Position numbers and translations under genes: made by a program. 64,000 bases of DNA from Isosphaera pallida ATCC 43644. GTDB taxonomy: Bacteria; Planctomycetota; Planctomycetia; Isosphaerales; Isosphaeraceae. Shown piece after piece: positions 10,188 through 18,530 of the stretch. Numbering within the stretch: the stretch's first letter is position 1; each line of letters starts with the position of its first letter. The notes below the pieces were generated by a model, which saw nothing but the letters and a program-made list of their open reading frames with translations, was not told where the DNA came from and did not search any database. The stretch spans positions 1,426,001 to 1,490,000 of the forward strand of contig NC_014962.1 of assembly GCF_000186345.1 (NCBI RefSeq), in the 5' to 3' direction.

Positions 10188-10604
10188 ATGGTTCAACCGA
10201 TGTCTACCTCCGCTCCCATCCCACCGTCCACTCCCGAAACCTGTTCTCGGAGCGAGCAGTCATCACCCCGCGACACTTGGCGTGGGCGGTTGGTCGAGAA
10301 GTATCGCCGCGACCATCAACACCCGATCAACCATGCGTTGCACGTCGGCGTTGGTTGGCCAATGGTCGGGGCGTCGTTGCTGCTGTTGCCGTTTCGTCCG
10401 CTTTGGTCGTTGGGCTTGTTTCTCGGCGGCTACGCCTTCATGTTCAGCGGCCATTTCTTGTTTGAAAAGAACCTACCCACGATTCTCAAGCACCCTTCGA
10501 CCCCCTTCGTCATGGCCTGGGCGGTGACTCAAGGATTGCTAGCACGGATCGGACTGGGCAACGCGGTTGGTGTCGTTCCCAGTGAGACGGAGTCCAAACG
10601 CTGA
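10188..10604 (+). CDS. Mpo1-like (DUF962) membrane protein
   Basis: The frame shows the DUF962/Mpo1 pattern: YRRDHQHPINHALHVG near the N-terminus and GHFLFEKNLPT in the second half, with conserved histidines placed around two or three hydrophobic helices. Yeast Mpo1 is a membrane dioxygenase in 2-hydroxy fatty acid degradation; bacterial members are mostly uncharacterised. I chose the ATG at 10188; the frame is open back to 10110, and 10200 is another candidate, none with a clear ribosome binding site. It lies downstream of asnB in the same direction and is convergent with the next gene. Function in this organism is inferred only from the family. Confidence 0.8.
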   Translation: MVQPMSTSAPIPPSTPETCSRSEQSSPRDTWRGRLVEKYRRDHQHPINHALHVGVGWPMVGASLLLLPFRPLWSLGLFLGGYAFMFSGHFLFEKNLPTILKHPSTPFVMAWAVTQGLLARIGLGNAVGVVPSETESKR

Positions 10605-10646
10605 CACGCGGGAACTCCTCGCGGGAAGGAACCTTAGTCCAAGCCA

Positions 10647-11171
10647 TCAGCGCGACAGGCTCGACCAGGAGGACCAAGCGGCCAGGGCGATCCAGCCAAG
10701 TCCAAGGGTCCAACCCACGACGTTGGTCCACTCCCAAGGTCGTCCCCGCCGCGACTTGAAACCGGCAGCCAGCACGGCGGCCGCAAACATCCCCAAGGTC
10801 GTCGGCGCAAGTGGGGTAATCCACGCCTCTAACCGCCAATCGCCTCGAATCAGGGCCGCCAGGTCGTGCGCCCAGAGGAAGAGGCCACCAGAAAGCCAAA
10901 GGCGTTCGCCGCTTCCCTCGACCTCGCGAGCACGAGCACCCAACACGATGGGACCTACCAGCGCCAGGCCGCAGGACATCACAAAGCCGCCCGAGACCAG
11001 TTCGCGGGGTGGCCAACTGATCGTTTCTCGGCGCACCAGGGTCCAGAACGCCAAGCCCACCCCCATCAGGATCGCCACCAAAACGAGCCAGGGCGAGCCG
11101 TCCCGACCCTCGCCGCCGGATCGTCCCGAGGAAGTCCCCCCACCAGAACCGCCGCCTCGCTTACCCACCAT
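10647..11171 (-). CDS. Hypothetical membrane protein, about four helices
   Basis: This 174-residue protein starts with a Gly/Ser/Arg-rich tail of about 25 residues and then has about four hydrophobic segments (around residues 27-45, 60-78, 93-108 plus 118-140, and 146-165). No catalytic motif or known family is recognised. The gene is convergent with the Mpo1-like gene and divergent from the epimerase gene, so it is likely transcribed alone. Codon usage and the clean helix pattern support a real gene. Confidence 0.65.
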   Translation of the reverse strand: MVGKRGGGSGGGTSSGRSGGEGRDGSPWLVLVAILMGVGLAFWTLVRRETISWPPRELVSGGFVMSCGLALVGPIVLGARAREVEGSGERLWLSGGLFLWAHDLAALIRGDWRLEAWITPLAPTTLGMFAAAVLAAGFKSRRGRPWEWTNVVGWTLGLGWIALAAWSSWSSLSR

Positions 11172-11436
11172 CGGTTCAACCCTCGCCGCCGTTCGCCTTG
11201 CGCGTCGGGGACGCCATCCCGTTCAACTCAACGCATCGCTTCAACATCGGTTGGGAACCGATTCCAACCTTTGCGATTCGCTGCCCTTGAAGGGTTTCGG
11301 CGAGGATCAAATCGACTAGGATGTGTTGAACGCACGGCGAGAGTTCCGTCCGGGCTCCAGACCAGGGTGGTCCCCATTGCGAACCGCTTCAACCGTCAAC
11401 TGACCAGCTCGCGCATTCCTTACGAGACCAGATCCC

Positions 11437-12525
11437 ATGACGCCAGCCGTCCTCGATTCGCCGGCCGCCTCTCCTTCAACCCAGGTGACGTCTCGGCGTG
11501 TGCTGGTTTTAGGCGGCTCCGGCCTGATTGGGCGTGGGATTGTGAACATACTCAAGATCCGGGGCGACCAACCGGTGATCCTTTCGCGCGATCCCGAGGC
11601 GGCTCGCCGGCGTTTCGGTTCATCCCAGGCAAACGGCGTCGCCACAACTCAACTGGAATGGGTTCAGGGCGATCCCACCCAAGAAGGACCGTGGACCGAG
11701 GAGGTCGCGCGGGCCGACGCCGTGATCAACCTCGTAGGACATCCCGTGTTTCCCTCTGGTCCGGTCGCGTTTCTCTCCCAACGATGGAACCAAGCCACCA
11801 AGAACTTGATCCGCTCAAGTCGTGTCGAATCCACCCGATTGGTGTCCCAAGCCATCGCTCGAGCCCGCGAGACGCGCGGCCAGGGTCCGGCGGTCTGGGT
11901 CCAGGCGTCAGCGATTGGCTATTACGGACCCACCGGGGACGCTGAACTCGACGAATCCGCGCCGCCGGGTTCCGACTTCCTCGCAGAGGTTTGCGTGGAG
12001 TGGGAGCGGATGACCGAAACGGCTCGCTCCCAGGGGGTCCGAGTGGTGGTGGTTCGGGTCGGCGTCGTCCTGGAGCCGACCGGCGGCGCACTGTCGGTCA
12101 TGGTTCCATTGTTCCGGTGGATTCCCGGCGCGGCGGCTCCTGTAGGTGGTCTCCCTGGATACAACCCGCTCTTGCCCAGCAATGGGGCGCAGTGGCTGAG
12201 CTGGATCCATCACCGCGACATCGTCGCCTTGTTCCTGTGGGCCCTGGATCATCCCGAACTCACCGGTCCCCTCAACGGTACCGCGCCAAAGCCTGTCCGC
12301 AACGCCGAGTTCACCCGGGAACTGGCGGCGGTCCTCAAGCGGCCCGCCTTGCCGATCGGTCCTCCCAAGGCGCTGATGAGGTTGCTTCTGGGCGAGGGGG
12401 CCGACGTCATCGCCACTGGTCAAAGGGTGTTGCCCCGTCGCGCGCTCGAAGGTGGTTTCGCGTTTGCCTTCCCCGATCTGAAACCAGCGCTGGAAGATTT
12501 CTTCCGTCCCCGCTCGAACCGTTGA
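11437..12525 (+). CDS. TIGR01777-type NAD-dependent epimerase/dehydratase (YfcH-like)
   Basis: The protein is a 362-residue extended short-chain dehydrogenase of the TIGR01777/YfcH group. It has the Rossmann nucleotide-binding motif GGSGLIGRGI at about residues 25-34, a conserved NLVG segment, the ASAIGYYG motif carrying the active-site tyrosine region at about 152-159, and the C-terminal DUF1731-like segment ending in RVLPRRALEGGFAF. The substrate of this group is unknown; a nucleotide-sugar or related carbonyl substrate is assumed. The following gene starts 28 bases downstream and may be co-transcribed. Confidence 0.9.
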   Translation: MTPAVLDSPAASPSTQVTSRRVLVLGGSGLIGRGIVNILKIRGDQPVILSRDPEAARRRFGSSQANGVATTQLEWVQGDPTQEGPWTEEVARADAVINLVGHPVFPSGPVAFLSQRWNQATKNLIRSSRVESTRLVSQAIARARETRGQGPAVWVQASAIGYYGPTGDAELDESAPPGSDFLAEVCVEWERMTETARSQGVRVVVVRVGVVLEPTGGALSVMVPLFRWIPGAAAPVGGLPGYNPLLPSNGAQWLSWIHHRDIVALFLWALDHPELTGPLNGTAPKPVRNAEFTRELAAVLKRPALPIGPPKALMRLLLGEGADVIATGQRVLPRRALEGGFAFAFPDLKPALEDFFRPRSNR

Positions 12526-12553
12526 ACCGTTCCAAACGAGTCGATCCGACTGA

Positions 12554-13240
12554 ATGATTCGACCACTTCGGATGGCATTCCCGAACCAAATCAGGACCAT
12601 TGCGAACTTGATTCCTCCCTCTGCGCCCGAACCCGACCCTGAATTCCCCTCGGACTATGTTGCCGAGTTTTTCAAGGGACTTGATCAAGCGGTTACGCCA
12701 CGCTCCGTGTCGTTGCTGTCAACCATCGCCGATCATCGCAACGTGCTGACGCGAAGCGTGTTGCCTCGTCTGCTGGAGCAAGGGGGGGCACGGATGTTGA
12801 ACACCCTGGCGTCACCTCGCGGACCGATTTTGCTCCAGCAAGTGCTGGATTGGGTGAATCGTCAAGTGGATCCTCGCCACGGGCCGTGTCCCTTCGACGC
12901 CCAGGCGATTGCGATCCATCCAGTGCGGCTGGGTCGTTATCCCGGTGTGATTTTGCAACTGCCGCCTCCAGGAGCCGAAGGGGGAGTGGACGGCGTGGCG
13001 TTGGTTTTGGAGGTTGATCTCGACGCGCAACCCCCGCCCACCCAAGAACAAGTGGAGCAGGCCCCCACCCTTTACGCCACCCTCGAAGTGTCGCCCGCCT
13101 TCGCCCAAAAGTCCCCGGCCGAGCGGTTCGTCTGGTTGAAGGGAGGGGAGCGTCTTGAACTGGCCGCGGATCCTGACTCGGGGCCGAACTGGTGTCGGTT
13201 GGCGAAAACGGTCGCGGACTGGCTGAGAGAAACCCGTTGA
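12554..13240 (+). CDS. Hypothetical protein
   Basis: This 228-residue protein is not recognised. It has no signal peptide or membrane segment. The first 35 residues are variable; residues about 40-90 are helical and the second half alternates short beta-like and polar segments, ending with a conserved-looking Trp/Lys/Arg tail (CRLAKTVADWLRE). It begins 28 bases after the epimerase gene, so an operon is likely. An internal ATG at residue 7 is an alternative start. Codon use is like its neighbours. Confidence 0.6.
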   Translation: MIRPLRMAFPNQIRTIANLIPPSAPEPDPEFPSDYVAEFFKGLDQAVTPRSVSLLSTIADHRNVLTRSVLPRLLEQGGARMLNTLASPRGPILLQQVLDWVNRQVDPRHGPCPFDAQAIAIHPVRLGRYPGVILQLPPPGAEGGVDGVALVLEVDLDAQPPPTQEQVEQAPTLYATLEVSPAFAQKSPAERFVWLKGGERLELAADPDSGPNWCRLAKTVADWLRETR

Positions 13241-13336
13241 CGGCCAGGTTCAAGATGCCATCTTGTGGGCTTCAAACGACAAGGCTTCGAGACGCAACGC
13301 TGCAGTTGTTCCATCCAGGTTTGGAGACATGACTCA

Positions 13337-13750
13337 ATGAGTGTACTGCCCACCGGACCCGCATTGGTCACGGTTTTGACGGCAATTCTGATGTTTGGCT
13401 TGGCGTTTCAAGTGGGACGTGCCCGCATCAAACACCGTGTTATGCCGCCCCAGATGACTGGTCCGCCGGAGTTTGAACGCACCCTAAGGGTTCAGGGCAA
13501 CACCCTGGAATCGTCCGTGCCGTTTCTGGCGGTCCTCTGGGTCTTTGCGTTAACGGTGAGTCAGGTCTGGGCGACCGTTCTGGGGCTGGTCTGGATCGCG
13601 GCTCGGGTTGCCTACGCCGTGGGATACATTCGCAGCGCCTCGGGCCGTTTGCCTGGCTTTATGATCTCGACCCTAATCTTTTTGGCGCTGATGCTAGGTT
13701 CGTTGGTAGGATTGCTGCTTGACCTGACGAGGTCACCGTCTGCCCCGTAG
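13337..13750 (+). CDS. MAPEG family membrane protein
   Basis: The product of about 137 residues has four hydrophobic helices and the MAPEG pattern: RVQGNTLESSVPF (the conserved Asn/Glu turn between helices 1 and 2), then RVAYAVGY in helix 3. Characterised members are glutathione transferases and leukotriene-forming enzymes; bacterial ones are usually of unknown substrate. The start at 13337 is preferred because GGAG stands 10 bases upstream at 13323-13326, and the 24 extra residues of the longer frame (from 13265) do not resemble the family. Confidence 0.85.
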   Translation: MSVLPTGPALVTVLTAILMFGLAFQVGRARIKHRVMPPQMTGPPEFERTLRVQGNTLESSVPFLAVLWVFALTVSQVWATVLGLVWIAARVAYAVGYIRSASGRLPGFMISTLIFLALMLGSLVGLLLDLTRSPSAP

Positions 13751-13798
13751 AGATCGTGAGTTCGCGGCGGAAGTTGGGCTCTGACCTTCAGCTTCAAG

Positions 13799-14701
13799 TC
13801 AAGACGGGTCGGATTGCAGACGGTCCACAGGAACGTAGTAGCGAATGTAATGGTGGCCATCGCTATAGAGATGGCCAGCAGGGTCATCGACCAACACGGT
13901 GGCGCGGCGGGTGATTCGGCTGACCCGTCCGCGCAAGGTTCGGCCTTCGTAGTGGAACTTCACGCGGTCGCCAATCCGAATCGCGTGGCGTCGGCGAGCC
14001 GCCTCGCGCGGAGTGACCAGATCGTGGTGGAAACCGACGTGGTCGAAGACCCGACGTGCTAGGTCGCGGAAACGCGGGCGAGCGCAACTGGAACGTCCCC
14101 AGACCGCGAACTCAACCAAGTGAATCAGCTCGTGTTCAAAGACCCGCATCAGCGCGTCGAGACGGTCGCCGCAAGGACATCCGCAAACCAGAATCGGCGG
14201 TGCATTCGGCTCATGGAAGCTTTCCAGCAAGAGCGTGGCCGAAATGGCGATCTCGAACCTCATCGACCCGGGTTGACCGGGAGAGGGGGGGGTCTGGAGG
14301 GAGGAGGTCTTGCCCGCCGCTCGGGTCAGCCGGCTGGAAACCCGGAAGGCGAGGGAGCGTCCAGGCGCTTGGCGCGTGACGGCGGCTAGACCGCCCGCGA
14401 AGAAACTCAAGTCTGTCAGGGTGAAAAGAAGCTGGAGATCGCGCTCATCCAGATGAGTAAAATTGGGTCGGTTGATGCGGGGCGAGGCGCGTAAGATGGA
14501 AGCGCGTAACTCATCGCGGCGCTGGGCAACACGCGAGGGGTCGGGACTCAAGCGAACCAGGCGGGCCGCCAGGCTTCGAACCGCTTGATCGAGCAGAGGG
14601 TCGGCAAGACGGGGGGGTGGGGTGGTGAGGTCGTCGCCACCTGAGATTCTAGAAGAGCGCAAGGTAGAGGAACGACGACGCAAGGGCTGGGGAGGGGACA
14701 T
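13799..14701 (-). CDS. SprT-like zinc metallopeptidase
   Basis: The protein has a clear zinc-binding HELIH motif (HExxH type) within FEHELIHLVEF, followed by a downstream histidine-containing segment VGFHHDL, which fits the SprT-like/SprT fold. The last 60 residues form a small beta domain (IRIGDRVKFHYEGRTLRGRV), resembling a KOW/SH3-like module. I set the start at the ATG 14701; the longer frame from 14818 would run into the regulator gene. The first 90 residues are Arg/Pro-rich and poorly ordered. It sits downstream of the regulator gene in the same direction. Family members act in DNA-protein crosslink repair in eukaryotes, but the role here is not known. Confidence 0.8.
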   Translation of the reverse strand: MSPPQPLRRRSSTLRSSRISGGDDLTTPPPRLADPLLDQAVRSLAARLVRLSPDPSRVAQRRDELRASILRASPRINRPNFTHLDERDLQLLFTLTDLSFFAGGLAAVTRQAPGRSLAFRVSSRLTRAAGKTSSLQTPPSPGQPGSMRFEIAISATLLLESFHEPNAPPILVCGCPCGDRLDALMRVFEHELIHLVEFAVWGRSSCARPRFRDLARRVFDHVGFHHDLVTPREAARRRHAIRIGDRVKFHYEGRTLRGRVSRITRRATVLVDDPAGHLYSDGHHYIRYYVPVDRLQSDPS

Positions 14702-14754
14702 AAGATAAGGGACACTCGGCGCGGCGTCTTCTCCAGAGGCGGCAAGAGGGACGG

Positions 14755-15159
14755 TTAGATTGGCAACCAGCTGGTTCCGGTGGGAGCCGGCTGGGTCCGG
14801 GGATCGGCAGCCGGGCAAGTTTGAGCGTCTCGGATTACGCGCTCCAGTTCGTCAAGATAGTCGCGGAACCGTTGACGTCCGAAGGGGGTCAGCGTGACCG
14901 TGGTTTGAGGACGGCGCGCCTGAAATGCCTTGTGAATTTCGATCAGCCCCGCCTCGCGCAGCACGTCGAGGTGACGGCTCAGGTTGCCATCGGTCAAGGC
15001 GCAGAGGTGCTTGAGTTCGTTGAAGAGGAGACCTTGAGGTCGGGTGAGTAAGCAGGTCATGATCCCAAGGCGGGCTTTCTCGTGCAGAATCCGATCCAGC
15101 CCGTCGTAGCTGTAGCGTCCCGGCGTCCCGGCCGCGGGGCGGAGCCTGGGGTTAGACAT
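14755..15159 (-). CDS. Winged-helix transcriptional regulator
   Basis: This 134-residue protein is a one-domain winged-helix DNA-binding regulator of the ArsR/MarR-like type that often has a single wing. Residues about 20-100 read as the HTH: KARLGIMTCLLT, then LKHLCALTDGNLSRHLDVLREAGLIE (recognition helix) and a beta wing with TTVTLTPFGRQ. There are no obvious metal-binding cysteines. Its start overlaps the stop of the membrane protein gene by 8 bases, so translation is coupled, which suggests the two act together. Targets are unknown; autoregulation of the pair is the simplest idea. Confidence 0.85.
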   Translation of the reverse strand: MSNPRLRPAAGTPGRYSYDGLDRILHEKARLGIMTCLLTRPQGLLFNELKHLCALTDGNLSRHLDVLREAGLIEIHKAFQARRPQTTVTLTPFGRQRFRDYLDELERVIRDAQTCPAADPRTQPAPTGTSWLPI

Positions 15160-15757
15160 CGTCGGGCCTCCGTTCGAGATTCCAGTAGAGCACCAGGGCG
15201 GAGGCGAGTTGGCCTGCGCCGAAGGGGACGCCGACCCGCCAGGGGGAAAAACTTTCGCCGGACTCGGCAGCTAGGGTCAGCCATCCTCCCACCGCCAAAT
15301 AGTAAAGCGCCACCCAACCGATCGAGCGGGGCAGGTGGGGACGAGCCGCGAACAGCCCCAACCCGAAGAAGAGACACCAAAGGCCCGGCAGCAAACCGAT
15401 GGATCGAGGCACCCCATGAGCGATCCCAAACGAAGCCACCGCACCAGCGACTAAACAGGGGGCGAACTGGCCGAGAACCCGCCGGGTTTTCGCCCGCGCG
15501 AACCGGTCGTCAGTCCAACAATAATGATAGGCGATTTCCGAACCGCTGATGCCCGCGCATCCCAACGCCACCATCCACCAAGCCCAAACCAAGCTGGAAC
15601 CCACCGGTTGTCCCAGCACCGCAAAGGCCAACGAGGCCGCCAGCCCCGCCAAACCCGAAAACGCCACCGGCCAGGAGCGGAACCCCCGATAAACCTCAGC
15701 GCGGGTCAGGTAGGTGTGGATCTCGTCGATCCGCGTCAGCGCCTCGCTGATCCTCAT
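15152..15757 (-). CDS. Membrane protein paired with winged-helix regulator
   Basis: Starting at the ATG 15757 gives a 201-residue protein with about six hydrophobic helices after a short polar N-terminus (MRISEALTRIDEIHTYL). Nothing enzymatic is seen. The stop codon overlaps the start of the regulator gene by 8 bases, making a two-gene operon of membrane protein and regulator; such pairs are common in bacteria, and the regulator often controls its own membrane partner. The longer frame from 15865 adds 36 Arg-rich residues without a ribosome binding site and is not favoured. Confidence 0.75.
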   Translation of the reverse strand: MRISEALTRIDEIHTYLTRAEVYRGFRSWPVAFSGLAGLAASLAFAVLGQPVGSSLVWAWWMVALGCAGISGSEIAYHYCWTDDRFARAKTRRVLGQFAPCLVAGAVASFGIAHGVPRSIGLLPGLWCLFFGLGLFAARPHLPRSIGWVALYYLAVGGWLTLAAESGESFSPWRVGVPFGAGQLASALVLYWNLERRPDDV

Positions 15758-16049
15758 GGTTGCGAACTCCATTATCCCGGCGTGCGACCCGCCCATGCGG
15801 CGTCTTGACCGGACTGTTGTTTCGAGATTGATTGCGATGGGTTTGCCTCTCCGCGCTGATGGCACGCGGAGACCAACACCAACGAGCGTCGAACCTACCT
15901 CTCTTCGACCTCCATCGATCTGGTAGGCCGAACAGACCGAAGAACGCCTTTGGTCTCGTCAATCCAACCCATCATCCAGCAAGGCGAGGGTATTCAGGAC
16001 TCGCGGGAATTGACAACCGCGTTTGATTCGCTCCCAGGGTCACGCGACG

Positions 16050-17090
16050 TTAGACGCCACGATCGAGTTCGAGGAGTCCATCGCGGACCGAGCCGCGGGC
16101 CGTTTCCAGTTCCAGAGCCGCGACCACCGATCTGAAGTCGCCTCCCGCCAGACCATCGGCCAAAATCGCCGCGCCTTGAGCGGCTGGTTTGACCCACGCT
16201 CTCGGCAACGAGGGCAAACGACGCACAGGCGCGAGTCGCTTCAACGCCTGAGTCAACGTTTCGCCCACCACGGCATGATCCCAACCCCGGCCCGAGAGGT
16301 CAAGCCGTTGCATGGGCGTCACCGCCATCAAACCCGCTACCGCCTTGACCACCGACTCCACCAACGCCTGGGTCGCCTCTTCCCGACTCCACCCTGAGGC
16401 CACCAGGTCGTTCCAGCCTCCCCGAAACAGGCGGGCCTTAGAGAGCGATCCAGCCAAATACGCCGACTCCCCATCCCAACGTCCCGCTGAACCCAACCCC
16501 ATCGGGCCGTTGGTTCCCGCTTGCGCGTCTACCAGGCGACCCCGGTCCAGAACCAGGATCGAGGTGAAGGCCGTCCCGAACTCCACGACACCGAACCGCT
16601 CGGGAACCGCTCGACCCTCTCGGCGCTCCCGTTCATTCATGGCCAACGCCAAAGCCGCAACCGCCACTTTGTCGGCCGTTCCGAGATCGATTGTGTGAAC
16701 CTTGCGCCAGCGCGGCACCGTAGGCAGATGAATTCCCCCTGGCGTAAAGATCACCGGTAGGTCGTTCGCGGCGAGCAAGGCGTCGAGCAACCTCCCAAAT
16801 CCCCTCACGCCCACTGCGGTTCCCGCCTCGTCGGCACGCACCAGGGTCATCTCATCGCGGAGCGTGCGGGTCATTTCCCCCGCGCGAACCAAGGGCGCGC
16901 CGTAACCAGAGGGACCGGCAATCAGATCAAGCGGTTGCCACATTCGCAATCGTTCGATCACCCGCGCGGGTCCATCCGCTGCACTCAATTCCTTGGCCTC
17001 GAACCGGACCTGGTCGGCGACATTGCCCTCCACCATCAGAAGAAGATCCAGGCTGGAGGTTCCCGGGTCGCAACCCACCACGCGCGGCAT
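16050..17090 (-). CDS. ASKHA-fold protein, DUF1464-like (predicted kinase)
   Basis: The 346-residue protein begins VVGCDPGTSSLDLLL, the phosphate 1 loop of the acetate/sugar kinase-actin fold, and has a second ASKHA-like block at about residues 180-200 (VVEFGTAFTSILVLDRG) and GTNGPMGLGSAG near 205. It looks like the DUF1464 family, best known from archaea and annotated there as predicted butyrate kinase. Activity has not been shown to my knowledge. The start is supported by GAGGAGGAT 7 bases upstream. It begins 57 bases after the Lon-CARF gene on the same strand, so it may be the last gene of that operon. The nearby H4MPT genes make a C1-linked role also possible, but nothing in the sequence shows that. 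Confidence 0.8.
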   Translation of the reverse strand: MPRVVGCDPGTSSLDLLLMVEGNVADQVRFEAKELSAADGPARVIERLRMWQPLDLIAGPSGYGAPLVRAGEMTRTLRDEMTLVRADEAGTAVGVRGFGRLLDALLAANDLPVIFTPGGIHLPTVPRWRKVHTIDLGTADKVAVAALALAMNERERREGRAVPERFGVVEFGTAFTSILVLDRGRLVDAQAGTNGPMGLGSAGRWDGESAYLAGSLSKARLFRGGWNDLVASGWSREEATQALVESVVKAVAGLMAVTPMQRLDLSGRGWDHAVVGETLTQALKRLAPVRRLPSLPRAWVKPAAQGAAILADGLAGGDFRSVVAALELETARGSVRDGLLELDRGV

Positions 17091-17147
17091 GGACCAATCC
17101 TCCTCAACAGATCGAACAGGTTCCGCGTCGTGTCTTGGAGAACGATT

Positions 17148-18503
17148 TCAGGAGTCGAAGCCATCGAGTTTCAGGGACGGGAACCGTCGTTCCGCGGTTT
17201 TCCGCCAGCATTCGTAATGGTCCTCGCCGGGACGAGGACGATTTTGTTGATCGTAGTGATGATGAAGATAGATCAACCAGGAACCAACCGGAGCCAGATC
17301 CTCCAGAGCGGCGGCCATCGGGCGTTGACCCGGCGTGAGGTCGAACACCAGTTGATCCGGCTCCCGGACCCTTCCAAGCCAAGGCTCAAGGCGGGTTTTG
17401 ATCTCGTTGTAAGTGTCAACGTAAGATGGTCGCTTGGCGAACGCTTTGAGAACGGCTTGGATTTGGAAGTCGCCAAGCCATTGGGCGGCTTGGTAGCACT
17501 GTTCTCGATATTCTTGAGTGTGAAGAATGAGGACTTCACGCACCTGATGGGTCTGGGAGGCCAGCATGATGTGATCTGTATTGGCCGATCCGACGGTTAC
17601 GAGAAAGTCGAACCGGTTGGGAGTCGGAGTCTCGGGGTGGCGCGAGCGTTCCCGTACCTGGATCGCCAACGTGGAACTCAAGAACTGCGCATAGTACTTG
17701 TTTCTCTGGGATCGATCGAGGATCAGATTGAGATAGGCCAAACGATCATCCAGAGGGTCGTGGAGCGCGGGGGGAACCCCGGCGTGGACCAGAGCCGGTC
17801 TGAACGCGGCCTCCAGCTGTTGGGATGAATTCAACACGACGACTTCCGGTGCAGGGCGGCTCATCGAGGCCAACTGCCGGGCGCGGTTCGCGTTGGCCGG
17901 TGGTACGATGAACGAGTCGGCTCCAATCTCGACGGCGCGTTGGAGTTTGGCTTCGATGTCATCGACTTGCTCTAAACCGCCCACGTGCGGGTTCCAAGCC
18001 CCGGTGACCCAGGTTCTGGGGTTGGAGCGTATCCTCAGCTTTGCTAGGCTTAGCCCAATCGCCAGCGGAGCCCAGCCGGAATCCGCACTCAGTTTGCTCA
18101 AGCCCGACAGATCGGCATGTGAAACGTCTAGATGAAGTCCCCATTCGGGGGGTTGAGTCTTCAAATGGTCCCGAACTTCGTCCGCCACGCGCCGCAGATC
18201 GGGAGGAAGCCCAGGGTCGTCCGTGGTATTAGCCCTCCATTGCAACGGCAGGGCGACCGCGTGTTGAAACCGACTCGTGGAAACGATCAAAACGGAACAG
18301 CACCCCAAGCCGGGCGCGCGGTGATGATAGAATCGCTGGCCGGTGTATTCGGCGGCTTGCTCTAGCGCCCGGGCCGTGAGCCACCAAGGAGCCAGTTCAC
18401 CTAATCGCTGGCACCACTCGGCGGCCAGCCGAGGCGAATTCTCGATTGTTTGGATGGCCTGTATGAAACCATTCCAGACCTCGTTGTCAATCATCACCAT
18501 CAT
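17148..18503 (-). CDS. Lon-type (S16) protease fused to CARF-like sensor domain
   Basis: This 451-residue protein has two recognisable halves. Residues about 118-212 match the Lon proteolytic domain: Ser142 (in LSADSGWAPLA) and Lys186 (in DDIEAKLQRA) are 44 residues apart against 43 for the Lon dyad; a TG pair sits 25 residues after the Ser as in Lon; VGG and the segment FIVPPANANR (near 199-208) correspond to the Lon VGGxxxK and IPxxN region. Residues about 296-435 resemble a CARF domain of the Card1/Can2 type: VTVGSANTDH as strand 1 and loop, VLILHTQEY as strand 2, and FDLTPGQRPMAAAL at 387-400 like the TGGTKxM loop. No ATPase domain of true Lon is present. I infer a ligand-activated protease. 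AAGAGGAT precedes the start. Confidence 0.85.
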   Translation of the reverse strand: MMVMIDNEVWNGFIQAIQTIENSPRLAAEWCQRLGELAPWWLTARALEQAAEYTGQRFYHHRAPGLGCCSVLIVSTSRFQHAVALPLQWRANTTDDPGLPPDLRRVADEVRDHLKTQPPEWGLHLDVSHADLSGLSKLSADSGWAPLAIGLSLAKLRIRSNPRTWVTGAWNPHVGGLEQVDDIEAKLQRAVEIGADSFIVPPANANRARQLASMSRPAPEVVVLNSSQQLEAAFRPALVHAGVPPALHDPLDDRLAYLNLILDRSQRNKYYAQFLSSTLAIQVRERSRHPETPTPNRFDFLVTVGSANTDHIMLASQTHQVREVLILHTQEYREQCYQAAQWLGDFQIQAVLKAFAKRPSYVDTYNEIKTRLEPWLGRVREPDQLVFDLTPGQRPMAAALEDLAPVGSWLIYLHHHYDQQNRPRPGEDHYECWRKTAERRFPSLKLDGFDS

Positions 18504-18530
18504 GGGCGATCCTCTTGGAATCCAACCTAG

